Assembly: GCF_000018285.1 (NCBI RefSeq)
Contig: NC_009901.1
Span: forward strand, 1,673,001-1,737,000
Length of the DNA: 64,000 nt
From: Shewanella pealeana ATCC 700345
GTDB taxonomy: Bacteria > Pseudomonadota > Gammaproteobacteria > Enterobacterales > Shewanellaceae
Reading direction: 5' to 3'
Positions 45,393 to 53,565 of the stretch are shown piece by piece (positions within the stretch are counted from its first letter, which is position 1; every line of letters starts with the position of its first letter). Below the pieces are notes generated by a model. That model was not told where the DNA came from. It did not search any database and was given only the letters and a program-made list of their open reading frames with translations. A program made the position numbers and the translations under genes.

Positions 45393-47336
45393 ATGGACTT
45401 TTTGCAGTGCTTGTTTTCATTAAAACGAGTGGAAAAACGAATAGTTAGCGTATTAATTGACTCGTTATTTTTATTGATAGCGTTTTGGGGAGCAGTTCTT
45501 GTCCGTGTTGATGATATCAGTACGCTGACGAATGGCTCATATTGGTTACTTATTGCAAGTGTGGTGCCGCTTAGTATTCTAGGTTTTGCAAAACTGGGGC
45601 TATATCGTGCTGTGTTGCGTTATATGGGGTTGCAAGCACTGAGCGCTATTTTATTGGGCGTAGTCGTATCTACGGTCAGTTTAGTATTGGCCGCTTATTA
45701 TTTCGATTCACAACTTCCTAGAACCGTACCGGTTATTTACTCTGCATTTGCACTGGTTTTTATTGGTGGCACGCGTACGATGGTGCGCGCTTTTGTTGGC
45801 ACGGGAATGAAGCGCATCGGTGAGCCAGTGATTATATATGGTGCAGGAGTGAGTGGTCGCCAACTGGTAACGGCGTTAGTACAAAGCCACGAATATTATC
45901 CGTTTGCCTTTGTCGACGACGATAAGTCATTGCATGGCACTGTCATTCAAGGTGTACACGTGCATTCACCATCGATTATGCGTAAGCTCATAAGAGAAAA
46001 GCAGGCGACCAAGGTGCTGCTAGCACTGCCTAGCGCGTCGCGTTCGCGCCGCAAAGAGATTTTATTATCATTAGAACAACTCGCTGTGCAGGTACTCACC
46101 TTACCGGCCATGGCCGATCTAGTTAGTGGTAATAAGCTTTATAGTGATATTAAAGAAGTCGAGATTGATGATCTTCTCGGTCGCGACAGTGTTAGACCTC
46201 GTGATGATTTAATGACTGCTAATATCAAAAATAAAGTGGTGATGGTGACAGGCGCGGGTGGGTCTATAGGTTCGGAGTTATGTCGACAGATTATTAAGCA
46301 ATCGCCAAGGAAACTGGTGTTATTTGAGCTGTCTGAGTTTGGATTATATTCAATAGAGCGTGAGCTATCAGCTTTGGCTTCAGGGCTTGGGCTAGATGTT
46401 GAAATCTACCCAATGTTGGGTTCTGTACAGAGAAAGAACCGTATAAAGGCTGTTATGGAAGCGTTTGAGGTGCAAACTGTTTACCATGCGGCTGCTTATA
46501 AACACGTGCCGTTAGTTGAACATAACGTAGTAGAAGGTGTGCGTAACAATGTGTTTGGTACGCTTTATACCGCACAAGCTGCAATAGCGGCAAAAGTGGA
46601 AACATTTGTACTTATTTCTACTGATAAAGCCGTTCGCCCAACCAATGTAATGGGCACGACTAAACGCCTAGCAGAGCTCGCGTTGCAAGCATTAGCGAAC
46701 GAATCGCATTCAACACGTTTTTGTATGGTGCGTTTTGGTAATGTGCTTGGCTCATCGGGTTCTGTAGTGCCATTGTTTAGAAAGCAGATTGCAGCTGGCG
46801 GTCCTGTTACGGTAACGCATCCTGAGATCACCCGCTTTTTCATGACGATCCCGGAAGCGTCTCAATTGGTGATTCAAGCTGGAGCGATGGGCAAAGGCGG
46901 AGATGTGTTTGTTTTGGACATGGGCAGTTCAGTTAAAATTGTCGATCTTGCCGCAAAAATGATCCGTTTAAGTGGCTTTGATGTTAAGGATGATATTAAT
47001 CCTGAAGGTGATATTAGCATCGAATATAGTGGCCTTCGTCCAGGCGAAAAGCTTTATGAAGAGCTGTTAATTGGCGATGACGTGACCGGTACGAATCACG
47101 AACGCATTATGACTGCCAATGAATTATGTTTACCTTGGCATGAGCTTGAAGTTATCCTTAAGCGACTCGATGCAGCTTGTCATGAGTTCCAGCATGAAGC
47201 GATCAGGGAGATCTTACTGAGTGCTCCTACCGGTTTTAATCCTACTGATGGCATATGTGATTTAGTGTGGCAACAACGTGAAAGTGAGCCTCAGCAGAGT
47301 ATTAAAGAGGAAAATGTGCTTTCTATTGTTTCTTAA
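45393..47336 (+). CDS. WbpM/PglF-type nucleoside-diphosphate-sugar 4,6-dehydratase
   Basis: This is a 647-residue membrane protein. Four N-terminal membrane segments (about residues 15-130) are followed by a first Rossmann part ('EPVIIYGAGVSGRQLVTALV') and the catalytic SDR domain ('KVVMVTGAGGSIGSELCRQI' near 290, 'AAYKHVPLVEHNV', 'LISTDKAVRPTNVMGTTKR', 'VRFGNVLGSSGSVVPLF'). It makes UDP-4-keto-6-deoxy-HexNAc. ATG 45393 is chosen because GGAG lies 6 bases before it; ATG 45363 would add ten residues. A strong terminator follows, closing the + strand polysaccharide locus. Confidence 0.93.
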   Translation: MDFLQCLFSLKRVEKRIVSVLIDSLFLLIAFWGAVLVRVDDISTLTNGSYWLLIASVVPLSILGFAKLGLYRAVLRYMGLQALSAILLGVVVSTVSLVLAAYYFDSQLPRTVPVIYSAFALVFIGGTRTMVRAFVGTGMKRIGEPVIIYGAGVSGRQLVTALVQSHEYYPFAFVDDDKSLHGTVIQGVHVHSPSIMRKLIREKQATKVLLALPSASRSRRKEILLSLEQLAVQVLTLPAMADLVSGNKLYSDIKEVEIDDLLGRDSVRPRDDLMTANIKNKVVMVTGAGGSIGSELCRQIIKQSPRKLVLFELSEFGLYSIERELSALASGLGLDVEIYPMLGSVQRKNRIKAVMEAFEVQTVYHAAAYKHVPLVEHNVVEGVRNNVFGTLYTAQAAIAAKVETFVLISTDKAVRPTNVMGTTKRLAELALQALANESHSTRFCMVRFGNVLGSSGSVVPLFRKQIAAGGPVTVTHPEITRFFMTIPEASQLVIQAGAMGKGGDVFVLDMGSSVKIVDLAAKMIRLSGFDVKDDINPEGDISIEYSGLRPGEKLYEELLIGDDVTGTNHERIMTANELCLPWHELEVILKRLDAACHEFQHEAIREILLSAPTGFNPTDGICDLVWQQRESEPQQSIKEENVLSIVS

Positions 47337-47354
47337 ATCAATTGATATATTCTG

Positions 47355-47390
47355 ACAAAGCCAGCTCATACAGCTGGCTTTGTTGTTTTT
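47355..47390 (+). terminator. Rho-independent terminator after the WbpM-type gene
   Basis: A perfect 12-bp stem (ACAAAGCCAGCT / AGCTGGCTTTGT), 5-base loop, then TGTTTTT, 18 bases after the stop codon. It marks the end of the RfaH-controlled transcription unit. Confidence 0.92.
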
Positions 47391-47904
47391 AGGCGAAATT
47401 ATTTGATCGTTGAGGCCTACTTATGGATGCTTTGTTGACGGTTGGGAACTGGTAAAAGCTAAGACTGTACAGGCTAAGTAGGATAAGCCGGAACGACCTG
47501 CGACCTTACAGATAACGGAACGTTCGCAAGCTCACTTACAGAGCGCTTTGCTGACGGTTAAGGCAAAGAAGATCCTAGGCCCTAGGAAAGGCAGGTTCTA
47601 GGTACAAGCTAAGACGGTAAAGCTAACAGAAGCTAAATAAGCAGAGACGGAAAAGCGTCTTAATCATTGTAGGTCGGCATTTATGCCGTCAATTCCTTTG
47701 TTTTTGATTTCCTAGTAGACTGAAGGACGTCCTCGGAGCGAAGCGTCCTAGAACCTTATTTTAAAGTAGGTCGGCATTAATGGCGTCAGCTTGTTATCGT
47801 TTAGAGTGTTCTCGAATCATGTGTTTAATTTAATTCCCAACGGTCTTTCTCCGTGTAGCGCAGCGCATCGCTCCGTGCCCTCTGTGGTGAATAGCTTTAT
47901 AGCT
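47391..47904. repeat. Composite repeat block between terminator and MBL gene
   Basis: About 510 bases of repeat modules: GC-rich module ACGGAACGTTCGCAAGCTCA at about 47516-47560, heptamers (AGATCCTAGGCCCTAGG at about 47570), REP-like hairpins at 47669-47690 (GTAGGTCGGCATTTATGCCG) and 47766-47787 (a less perfect copy), and AGCGCAGCGCATCGC-type sequence near 47857. No gene is seen. Confidence 0.85.
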
Positions 47905-49413
47905 CTAGCTTGTTCCTATTTCAATCTCTGTGTTAGGTAAGAGTTGGCGGTATTTATCCGCTAACGTTTGTTTTGCCTCGGTGTCGCCGTGAACGATGCG
48001 GATATGTTTTGGTTTATGTTTGATGCCTTCGACAAAATCAATCAGATCTTGTTGATCTGCATGGGCGGAATAGCCACTGATGGTGTGAATTCCTGCTTTG
48101 ATATCGATTTTATCCCCTTCAATATATACATAACCTCCGCGTGGTCCGTATTCTTGAATATCTCGTCCGATAGTTCCAGTTGCTTGGTATCCCACAAATA
48201 GCACATCTGCAGTCGGTTCAGATAGAAATCGCTGTAGATAGTTGACGATTCGCCCGCCTGTGCACATCCCGCTTGCTGCAATTACAACAGTTGGCTTTTG
48301 TCTGCTGGCTAGGTAGTTGATTACCGCTAGGTGATCTTGGTGGCTATCTATGGTGTAAAGCTGACTAAAGTCGAGCGGATGGCGTTGCTCCGCTAGTACT
48401 GCTTTGGCTTCTGTGTCCCACAAGTGTTTATAATCTATATATTGCTCGGTAAAATTGGCTGCCATAGGGGAGTCGACAATGATGTCTATACTCTGCCACA
48501 TCGGGTTTTGTTGTTGGCTAAAGATAATTTGCTCTAATTCATACAGTAACTCTTGGGTTCGGCCAATGCTAAAGGCCGGAATAAGAACAACACCGTTGTC
48601 GTTTACTGCTCTCTCTATCACTTGGCGTAAGCTTTCGGCTCTGTGCTCACGATTATGGTGATTTTTATCACCATAGGTCGACTCTATTACTAATGTGTCG
48701 GCGCGCAATGGGCTTTTAGGGCTTGGCAATAGCGGGGTGTTAGTTGCGCCTAAGTCACCAGAAAATACAACCATATGGCTGTCTTTTTTCTTGTCTGCAT
48801 CACAGTCATGACTGTTGTCGCTGTGAATACCAGTGTTCTGGTGAGTGCTTTTATGAGTATTATTGCGAGTATAGTTGTGAGTACAGTTGTGAGTTAGCGA
48901 TGCGTCACTTAGTTCTATTTCAACATAGGCCGAGCCTAGAATATGTCCTGCTACGTTAAACCTAGCTTTGGCGTGTTGGTAGCCGCAGTCGCTATTATTC
49001 ACCTCTAAATTAAACCACTTTTGGTAATCAATAGGCTTAATTATCTGCTGTAAGCGTTTTAGATATAAACTGATTAAACGCTGATTTCTGGTGACGCCGA
49101 CCTTAAGCGCATCTTTGATGACCAACGGGAGTAATGCTGCTGTTGCCGTTGTTGCGTAAATAGGGCCATTAAAGCCTGCGGCAAGTAGATATGGGACCCT
49201 GCCAACGTGATCAATATGGCAGTGGGTAACAATTAACGCTGTAATATGGCTTAAGTCAAATTCTATCTTAAGTTGGTCTACGGCGTTTCTACCAGCTGTT
49301 TCTGCTCCTTGAAACAGGCCGCAATCGATTAGAATGCTGGATTGTGGATTGATATCTAACTGATGGCATGAGCCTGTTACTCCATTAACAGCACCATGAT
49401 GGATAATTTGCAT
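47905..49413 (-). CDS. Beta-CASP metallo-beta-lactamase-fold RNA-processing-type hydrolase
   Basis: The 502-residue protein has the MBL zinc motif H64-C-H66-I-D68-H69, a second 'FNVAGHILGSAYVEIEL', and the beta-CASP and RMMBL parts ('VVLIPAFSIGRTQELLYELE', 'VVIAASGMCTGGRIVNYLQR', 'GYSAHADQQDLIDFVEG'). It belongs to the bacterial YSH1/CPSF73-like exonuclease family; the exact substrate is unknown. An insertion near residues 170-212 contains a run of 4-residue repeats (THNC, THNY, TRNN, THKS, THQN) coded by five 12-base tandem units (48835-48894). It is a single gene amid repeats, unrelated to the sugar genes. Confidence 0.9.
   Translation of the reverse strand: MQIIHHGAVNGVTGSCHQLDINPQSSILIDCGLFQGAETAGRNAVDQLKIEFDLSHITALIVTHCHIDHVGRVPYLLAAGFNGPIYATTATAALLPLVIKDALKVGVTRNQRLISLYLKRLQQIIKPIDYQKWFNLEVNNSDCGYQHAKARFNVAGHILGSAYVEIELSDASLTHNCTHNYTRNNTHKSTHQNTGIHSDNSHDCDADKKKDSHMVVFSGDLGATNTPLLPSPKSPLRADTLVIESTYGDKNHHNREHRAESLRQVIERAVNDNGVVLIPAFSIGRTQELLYELEQIIFSQQQNPMWQSIDIIVDSPMAANFTEQYIDYKHLWDTEAKAVLAEQRHPLDFSQLYTIDSHQDHLAVINYLASRQKPTVVIAASGMCTGGRIVNYLQRFLSEPTADVLFVGYQATGTIGRDIQEYGPRGGYVYIEGDKIDIKAGIHTISGYSAHADQQDLIDFVEGIKHKPKHIRIVHGDTEAKQTLADKYRQLLPNTEIEIGTS
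48835..48894 (-). repeat. In-frame 12-base minisatellite, five units
   Basis: Five consecutive 12-base units ending in GAGT on the + strand (ACTC at the start of each on the - strand) lie inside the MBL gene and code for Thr-His/Arg-x-x repeats. As 12 is a multiple of three, unit gain or loss would keep the frame. Confidence 0.9.
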
Positions 49414-49865
49414 GTACGACTTCCTTATCGTTGTTATTAATTGTAGTGACTAGAACGTCGCTCCGTCACGGCTAGAGCGTCGCTATGCTCCTGCTAGACT
49501 CTATATGAGCTTAAAGCAAGAAGGCTCTAGGTTAAAGCAAAGCCGATAAAATCCGTTAAAGGGAAGACGGTGTAAGCCAAGACGGAAAACGAAACGGCCT
49601 GTGGCCTTACGGTATGCTGGCTCACTTACGGAGCGCTGCGCTGGCGGTGAAAGGCTGAGAAGGTTACAGGCCGAGAAATAAGGAGGCAAAGAAGTGGGGG
49701 CTATGATGCTTTGTTCTTTGCTTTTCCTAGCAGGCCGAAGGCCGTCCTCGAAGCGAAGCGTCCTAGGATCTCGTTTCTTCATCGCGGTAAAAATGTGAGC
49801 CCAAAACAAGACATTTTCCTAGTTGAGTGGTATTTTACGCGGATATATTTTTTTAAGGTTTAAAG
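49414..49865. repeat. Composite repeat block between MBL gene and ugd
   Basis: About 450 bases containing 'TAGAACGTCGCTCCGTCACG', 'GAGCGCTGCGCTGGCGGTGA' near 49639-49660, 'AACGGCCTGTGGCCTTACGG' near 49593 and 'GGCCGTCCTCGAAGCGAAGC' near 49740. These are further copies of the GC-rich modules, with few pure heptamers. No gene is visible. The last 60 bases before ugd are AT-rich and probably hold its promoter, with AAGGTT as ribosome binding site. Confidence 0.8.
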
Positions 49866-51032
49866 ATGAAAATTGCTATAGCAGGGACAGGCTATGTTGG
49901 TCTGTCAAACGCGGTATTGTTAGCACAAAAGAACACCGTAATGGCTGTTGATATTGTTGCTGAAAAAGTGGAGATGATTAACCTAGGTCAATCACCTATA
50001 GCAGATGTAGAGATAGAAGATTACCTACAAAATCATAAGCTAAATTTAACTGCAACGCTTGATAAGCAATTAGCCTATCAAGATGCAGATTATGTGGTTA
50101 TTGCCACACCGACAGATTACGACACTGAATCAAATTATTTTAATACATCGTCGGTTGAAGCCGTTATTCAAGATGTGTTAGCTATTAATCCAAATGCAGT
50201 TATGGTGATTAAGTCGACTGTACCAGTCGGTTATACGGAGTCGGTGAAACAAAAGTTCGATACTCAAAATATTATTTTCTCACCTGAGTTTTTACGGGAA
50301 GGCCGAGCGCTTTACGATAACTTGCATCCATCGCGTATTATCATTGGTGAGCGCTCTGATCGCGCTGAAGTGTTTGCTAACTTACTTGCAAGTGCGGCGA
50401 TTAAAGAAAATATCGATATTCTTTTTACTGACTCGACCGAAGCCGAAGCGGTTAAGCTTTTTTCGAATACCTACCTTGCAATGCGAGTCGCCTACTTTAA
50501 TGAGTTAGACAGTTATGCCGAGTCTCACGGTTTGGATTCACGCCAAATTATTGAAGGCGTTGGTCTAGACCCTCGTATTGGTAGCCATTATAACAATCCA
50601 TCATTTGGCTATGGTGGCTATTGCCTACCAAAAGACACTAAACAGCTTCGTGCAAACTATGCGGACGTACCGAATAGTCTTATTAGCGCGATTGTTGATG
50701 CTAACTCTACCCGTAAAGATTTTATTGCAGATTCTATTATTAATAAGCAACCGAAAGTTGTTGGTATCTACCGTTTAATCATGAAGTCGGGTTCAGATAA
50801 CTTCCGTGCATCTTCTATTCAGGGCATTATGAAGCGCATTAAAGCTAAGGGTATTGAGGTTGTAGTATTTGAGCCCGTACTTAACGAGCCTGAGTTCTTT
50901 AACTCTCGAGTGATGCAAGATCTGAATGAATTTAAACAGATCTCAGATGTCATAGTATCAAACCGTATGGTTGACGAGCTGGCCGATGTCGCGGCTAAAG
51001 TTTATACCCGCGACTTGTTTGGTTCGGATTAA
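49866..51032 (+). CDS. ugd: UDP-glucose 6-dehydrogenase
   Basis: This enzyme oxidises UDP-glucose to UDP-glucuronate with two NAD. The 388-residue protein is of the short (E. coli Ugd) type: '[20 protein letters not shown]' Rossmann start, '[20 protein letters not shown]', '[12 protein letters not shown]', '[20 protein letters not shown]', and the catalytic C253 in '[15 protein letters not shown]'. It feeds the epimerase gene that follows. It stands alone between two repeat blocks, so it may be transcribed on its own. Confidence 0.97.
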   Translation: MKIAIAGTGYVGLSNAVLLAQKNTVMAVDIVAEKVEMINLGQSPIADVEIEDYLQNHKLNLTATLDKQLAYQDADYVVIATPTDYDTESNYFNTSSVEAVIQDVLAINPNAVMVIKSTVPVGYTESVKQKFDTQNIIFSPEFLREGRALYDNLHPSRIIIGERSDRAEVFANLLASAAIKENIDILFTDSTEAEAVKLFSNTYLAMRVAYFNELDSYAESHGLDSRQIIEGVGLDPRIGSHYNNPSFGYGGYCLPKDTKQLRANYADVPNSLISAIVDANSTRKDFIADSIINKQPKVVGIYRLIMKSGSDNFRASSIQGIMKRIKAKGIEVVVFEPVLNEPEFFNSRVMQDLNEFKQISDVIVSNRMVDELADVAAKVYTRDLFGSD

Positions 51033-51389
51033 TAACAAGCTAAGAAGGTCCTAGGTTCTAGGAAAGCAGGTTCTAGGAAAAGGCTAAGATGGTACAAGCT
51101 AAGAAGAGCGCTGCGCTTCTAGGACGTGACAGAGTCACTGCGAGAGCGTCGCATGGCTCCTTCTAGGTCCTAGGAAAAGCAGGTTCTAAGAAAGCAAAGT
51201 GATAAAATCCAAACAAACTGAGATGGTTAAAAGCCGAGCAAGCCAAGGCGGAACGGCCTGCAGCCTTATGGAAAAGCGTTTTAGTCATTGTTGGTCGGCA
51301 TTTATGTTGTCGTTTCTTTTGATTTTGTTTTCCTAGCAGGCCAGAAGCCTTCCTAGAATCTAGGGTCTTCTTTAACAAAAGAGAATTTT
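51033..51389. repeat. Composite repeat block between ugd and the epimerase gene
   Basis: Repeat modules begin within 9 bases of the ugd stop: 'AAGGTCCTAGGTTCTAGG' and 'AAAGCAGGTTCTAGG' (heptamers), 'GAGCGCTGCGCTTCTAGG', a worn REP-like hairpin near 51290-51311 (GTTGGTCGGCATTTATG), and 'TCCTAGAATCTAGGGTC' at the end, only about 20 bases before the next gene. Confidence 0.88.
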
Positions 51390-52400
51390 ATGAAGTATTT
51401 AGTCACAGGTGCGGCAGGTTTTATTGGCGCAAAAGTGAGTGAGCGCTTATGTGCTGCTGGTCATGAAGTGGTTGGTATCGACAATATTAACGACTATTAC
51501 GATGTTAACTTAAAACTGGACCGCCTTAAAAATTTGGAGCCTCTGGCTCTTTTTTCATTTAAAAAATTAGACTTAGCAGATAGAGAGGGCATTGCCGCAC
51601 TATTTGCTGAGCAAAGTTTTGATCGAGTGATTCATTTAGCCGCTCAAGCCGGAGTTCGTTATTCTATTGATAACCCAATGGCCTATGCCGACAGTAACTT
51701 GGTCGGGCATTTGACTATATTAGAAGGCTGTCGCCACCATAAGATTCAGCATTTAGTCTACGCTTCATCTAGCTCTGTTTATGGCCTTAACTCTAAAATG
51801 CCATTCTCAACTGATGATAGTGTGGATCATCCTATCTCTCTATATGCGGCGACTAAGAAAGCCAATGAGCTGATGTCACATACCTATTCTCATCTTTATA
51901 GTGTGCCAACGACTGGCTTGCGTTTCTTTACTGTTTACGGCCCTTGGAGCCGACCAGATATGGCACTGCTCAAGTTCACCAATAAGATAGTAAAAGGTGA
52001 GGCCATTGATGTTTATAACCACGGTAATTTGAGCCGAGATTTTACCTATATCGATGATATCGTTGAAGGCATCATTCGTATTCAAGATAGTATTCCAAGT
52101 GCTAATGCAGAATGGAATGCGGCTGAGGCAACACCAGCAACAAGCTCTGCACCGTATCGCGTATTTAACATAGGTAACGGCAGTCCGGTTAAGCTGATGG
52201 ATTATATCTCTGCACTTGAGAAATCATTGGGGATTGAAGCCATTAAAAACATGATGGACATGCAACCAGGTGACGTGCATTCAACATGGGCTGATACTGA
52301 AGACTTGTTTAAGACTGTTGGTTACAAGCCACAAACTAGCGTCGAAGAAGGCGTACAAAAGTTTGTTGAATGGTATAAAGAATATTACATGAAAGGCTGA
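51390..52400 (+). CDS. NAD-dependent epimerase, probable UDP-glucuronate 4-epimerase
   Basis: This is an extended SDR of 336 residues: 'YLVTGAAGFIGAKVSERLCA', 'GIDNINDYYDVNLKLDRLKN' (typical of UDP-glucuronate 4-epimerases), 'VIHLAAQAGVRYSIDNPMAY', catalytic Tyr152/Lys156 in 'SLYAATKKANELMSHTYSHL' and 'TGLRFFTVYGPWSRPDMAL'. The position after ugd supports UDP-glucuronate to UDP-galacturonate conversion. Repeat sequence starts right after the stop codon. Confidence 0.92.
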   Translation: MKYLVTGAAGFIGAKVSERLCAAGHEVVGIDNINDYYDVNLKLDRLKNLEPLALFSFKKLDLADREGIAALFAEQSFDRVIHLAAQAGVRYSIDNPMAYADSNLVGHLTILEGCRHHKIQHLVYASSSSVYGLNSKMPFSTDDSVDHPISLYAATKKANELMSHTYSHLYSVPTTGLRFFTVYGPWSRPDMALLKFTNKIVKGEAIDVYNHGNLSRDFTYIDDIVEGIIRIQDSIPSANAEWNAAEATPATSSAPYRVFNIGNGSPVKLMDYISALEKSLGIEAIKNMMDMQPGDVHSTWADTEDLFKTVGYKPQTSVEEGVQKFVEWYKEYYMKG

Positions 52401-52677
52401 GAAGCCCCTAGGTTAAAGCAAAGACGGTATAAGCTAAGACGGACAAGCTGAATTACGGTATACGGAACGTTCGCAGGCTCACTCACGGAACGCTGCGCTG
52501 ACGGTTAAAAGCAGGAAAGAGCTGCAAGGTTGAAGGCAACGCTGTTTTGCTTTTGATTTCCTCGGAGCGGAGCGTCCTAGGTCCTAGAACCTTGTTTATT
52601 CAGTGAGCTAGCGAACGCTCCGTAGTCTGTAAGCGAAGCGTTCGTCTTCGCTTTCTTTAACCTTATTTTAAAAGAAC
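52401..52677. repeat. Composite repeat block between epimerase gene and rfbC
   Basis: GC-rich module 'ACGGAACGTTCGCAGGCTCA...GAACGCTGCGCTGACGG' at about 52463-52505, 'CTCGGAGCGGAGCGTCCTAG' and heptamers near 52562-52590, and an inverted module 'GTAAGCGAAGCGTTCGTC' near 52629. No gene is visible. Confidence 0.88.
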
Positions 52678-53247
52678 ATGATGAAACTCATACCTACTTC
52701 TATTCCTGATGTGTTGCTGTTTGAGCCGCAAGTATTTGGTGATGCTCGTGGTTTTTTTATGGAAACCTTTCGTCAATCAGAGTTTGAGGCGCTGTTTGCT
52801 GAAGTGGGCATGGTTTGCCCGAGCTTTGTGCAAGAGAATATGAGTCGTTCGGCTAAAAATGTACTACGTGGGCTGCATTATCAAACGCTGCAACCGCAAG
52901 GTAAATTGATCCGAGTTACTGCAGGTAGCATTTTCGATGTTGCCGTCGACCTTCGTAAAGGTTCTAAAACCTATGGCCAGTGGTTTGGGCAAACCTTATC
53001 TGCTGAAAATAGGCTGCAATTGTATATTCCTCCGGGGTTCGCCCACGGCTTTTTAACCTTAAGCGATCATGCTGACATTATCTATAAATGCACCGATTAC
53101 TATGCACCCGAGCATGAAAGAACCATTGCGTGGAATGATCCTCAATTAAACATCCAATGGCCGATAGGCGAGGGCGTGAAGCCGATTTTGTCGGAAAAAG
53201 ATGGGAAAGCTGAGAAGGTCCTAGGTTCTAGGGAAAGCAGGTCCTAG
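52678..53247 (+). CDS. rfbC: dTDP-4-dehydrorhamnose 3,5-epimerase RfbC, with repeat-derived C-terminus
   Basis: This is the 3,5-epimerase of the dTDP-rhamnose pathway. The 189-residue protein is a cupin: 'VLLFEPQVFGDARGFFMETF', 'FVQENMSRSAKNVLRGLHYQ' with the catalytic His in RGLHYQ, 'DVAVDLRKGS', 'LYIPPGFAHGFLTLSD' and 'YKCTDYYAPEHERTIAWNDP'. The natural protein should end near 'ILSEKDG'; the last dozen residues (KAEKVLGSRESRS) are coded by heptamer repeat sequence (AAGGTCCTAGGTTCTAGGG). rfbA and rfbB are 25 kb away and no rfbD is visible, so its use in rhamnose synthesis is open. Confidence 0.94.
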   Translation: MMKLIPTSIPDVLLFEPQVFGDARGFFMETFRQSEFEALFAEVGMVCPSFVQENMSRSAKNVLRGLHYQTLQPQGKLIRVTAGSIFDVAVDLRKGSKTYGQWFGQTLSAENRLQLYIPPGFAHGFLTLSDHADIIYKCTDYYAPEHERTIAWNDPQLNIQWPIGEGVKPILSEKDGKAEKVLGSRESRS

Positions 53248-53565
53248 GTTAAAGCAAAGACGTTACAAGCTAAGACGGAAAAGCGGAGCGGCCTGCGGCC
53301 TACAGAACGCTACGCTGACGGTTAAAGCATAGAAGGTCCTAGATCCTAGGAAAGGCAGGTCCTAGGTAAGAGCAAAGACGGTTAAGAGCAGAAAAGCTAA
53401 GCGAAAGCTGAAGGTGGCGCTTTTTGGCTTTTGATTTCCTAGCAGGACGTAGTCCGTCCTCGAAGCGGAGCGTCCTAGGTCCTAGAACCTTGTTTATTCA
53501 ATGAGCTTGCGAACGTCCTAGAACCTAGGATCTTGTTTATTCAGTCCTAGGACCTATCTTCTCCT
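53205..53565. repeat. Composite repeat block between rfbC and the CDP-glycerol transferase gene, extending into both
   Basis: Heptamers (AAGGTCCTAGGTTCTAGGG, GCAGGTCCTAGG, ATCCTAGGAAAGGCAGGTCC) and GC-rich modules (GCGGCCTGCGGCC, GAACGCTACGCTGACGG) fill the space between two convergent genes. They run into the 3' ends of both reading frames: the end of rfbC on the + strand and codons GPRTE of the transferase on the - strand. Confidence 0.9.
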
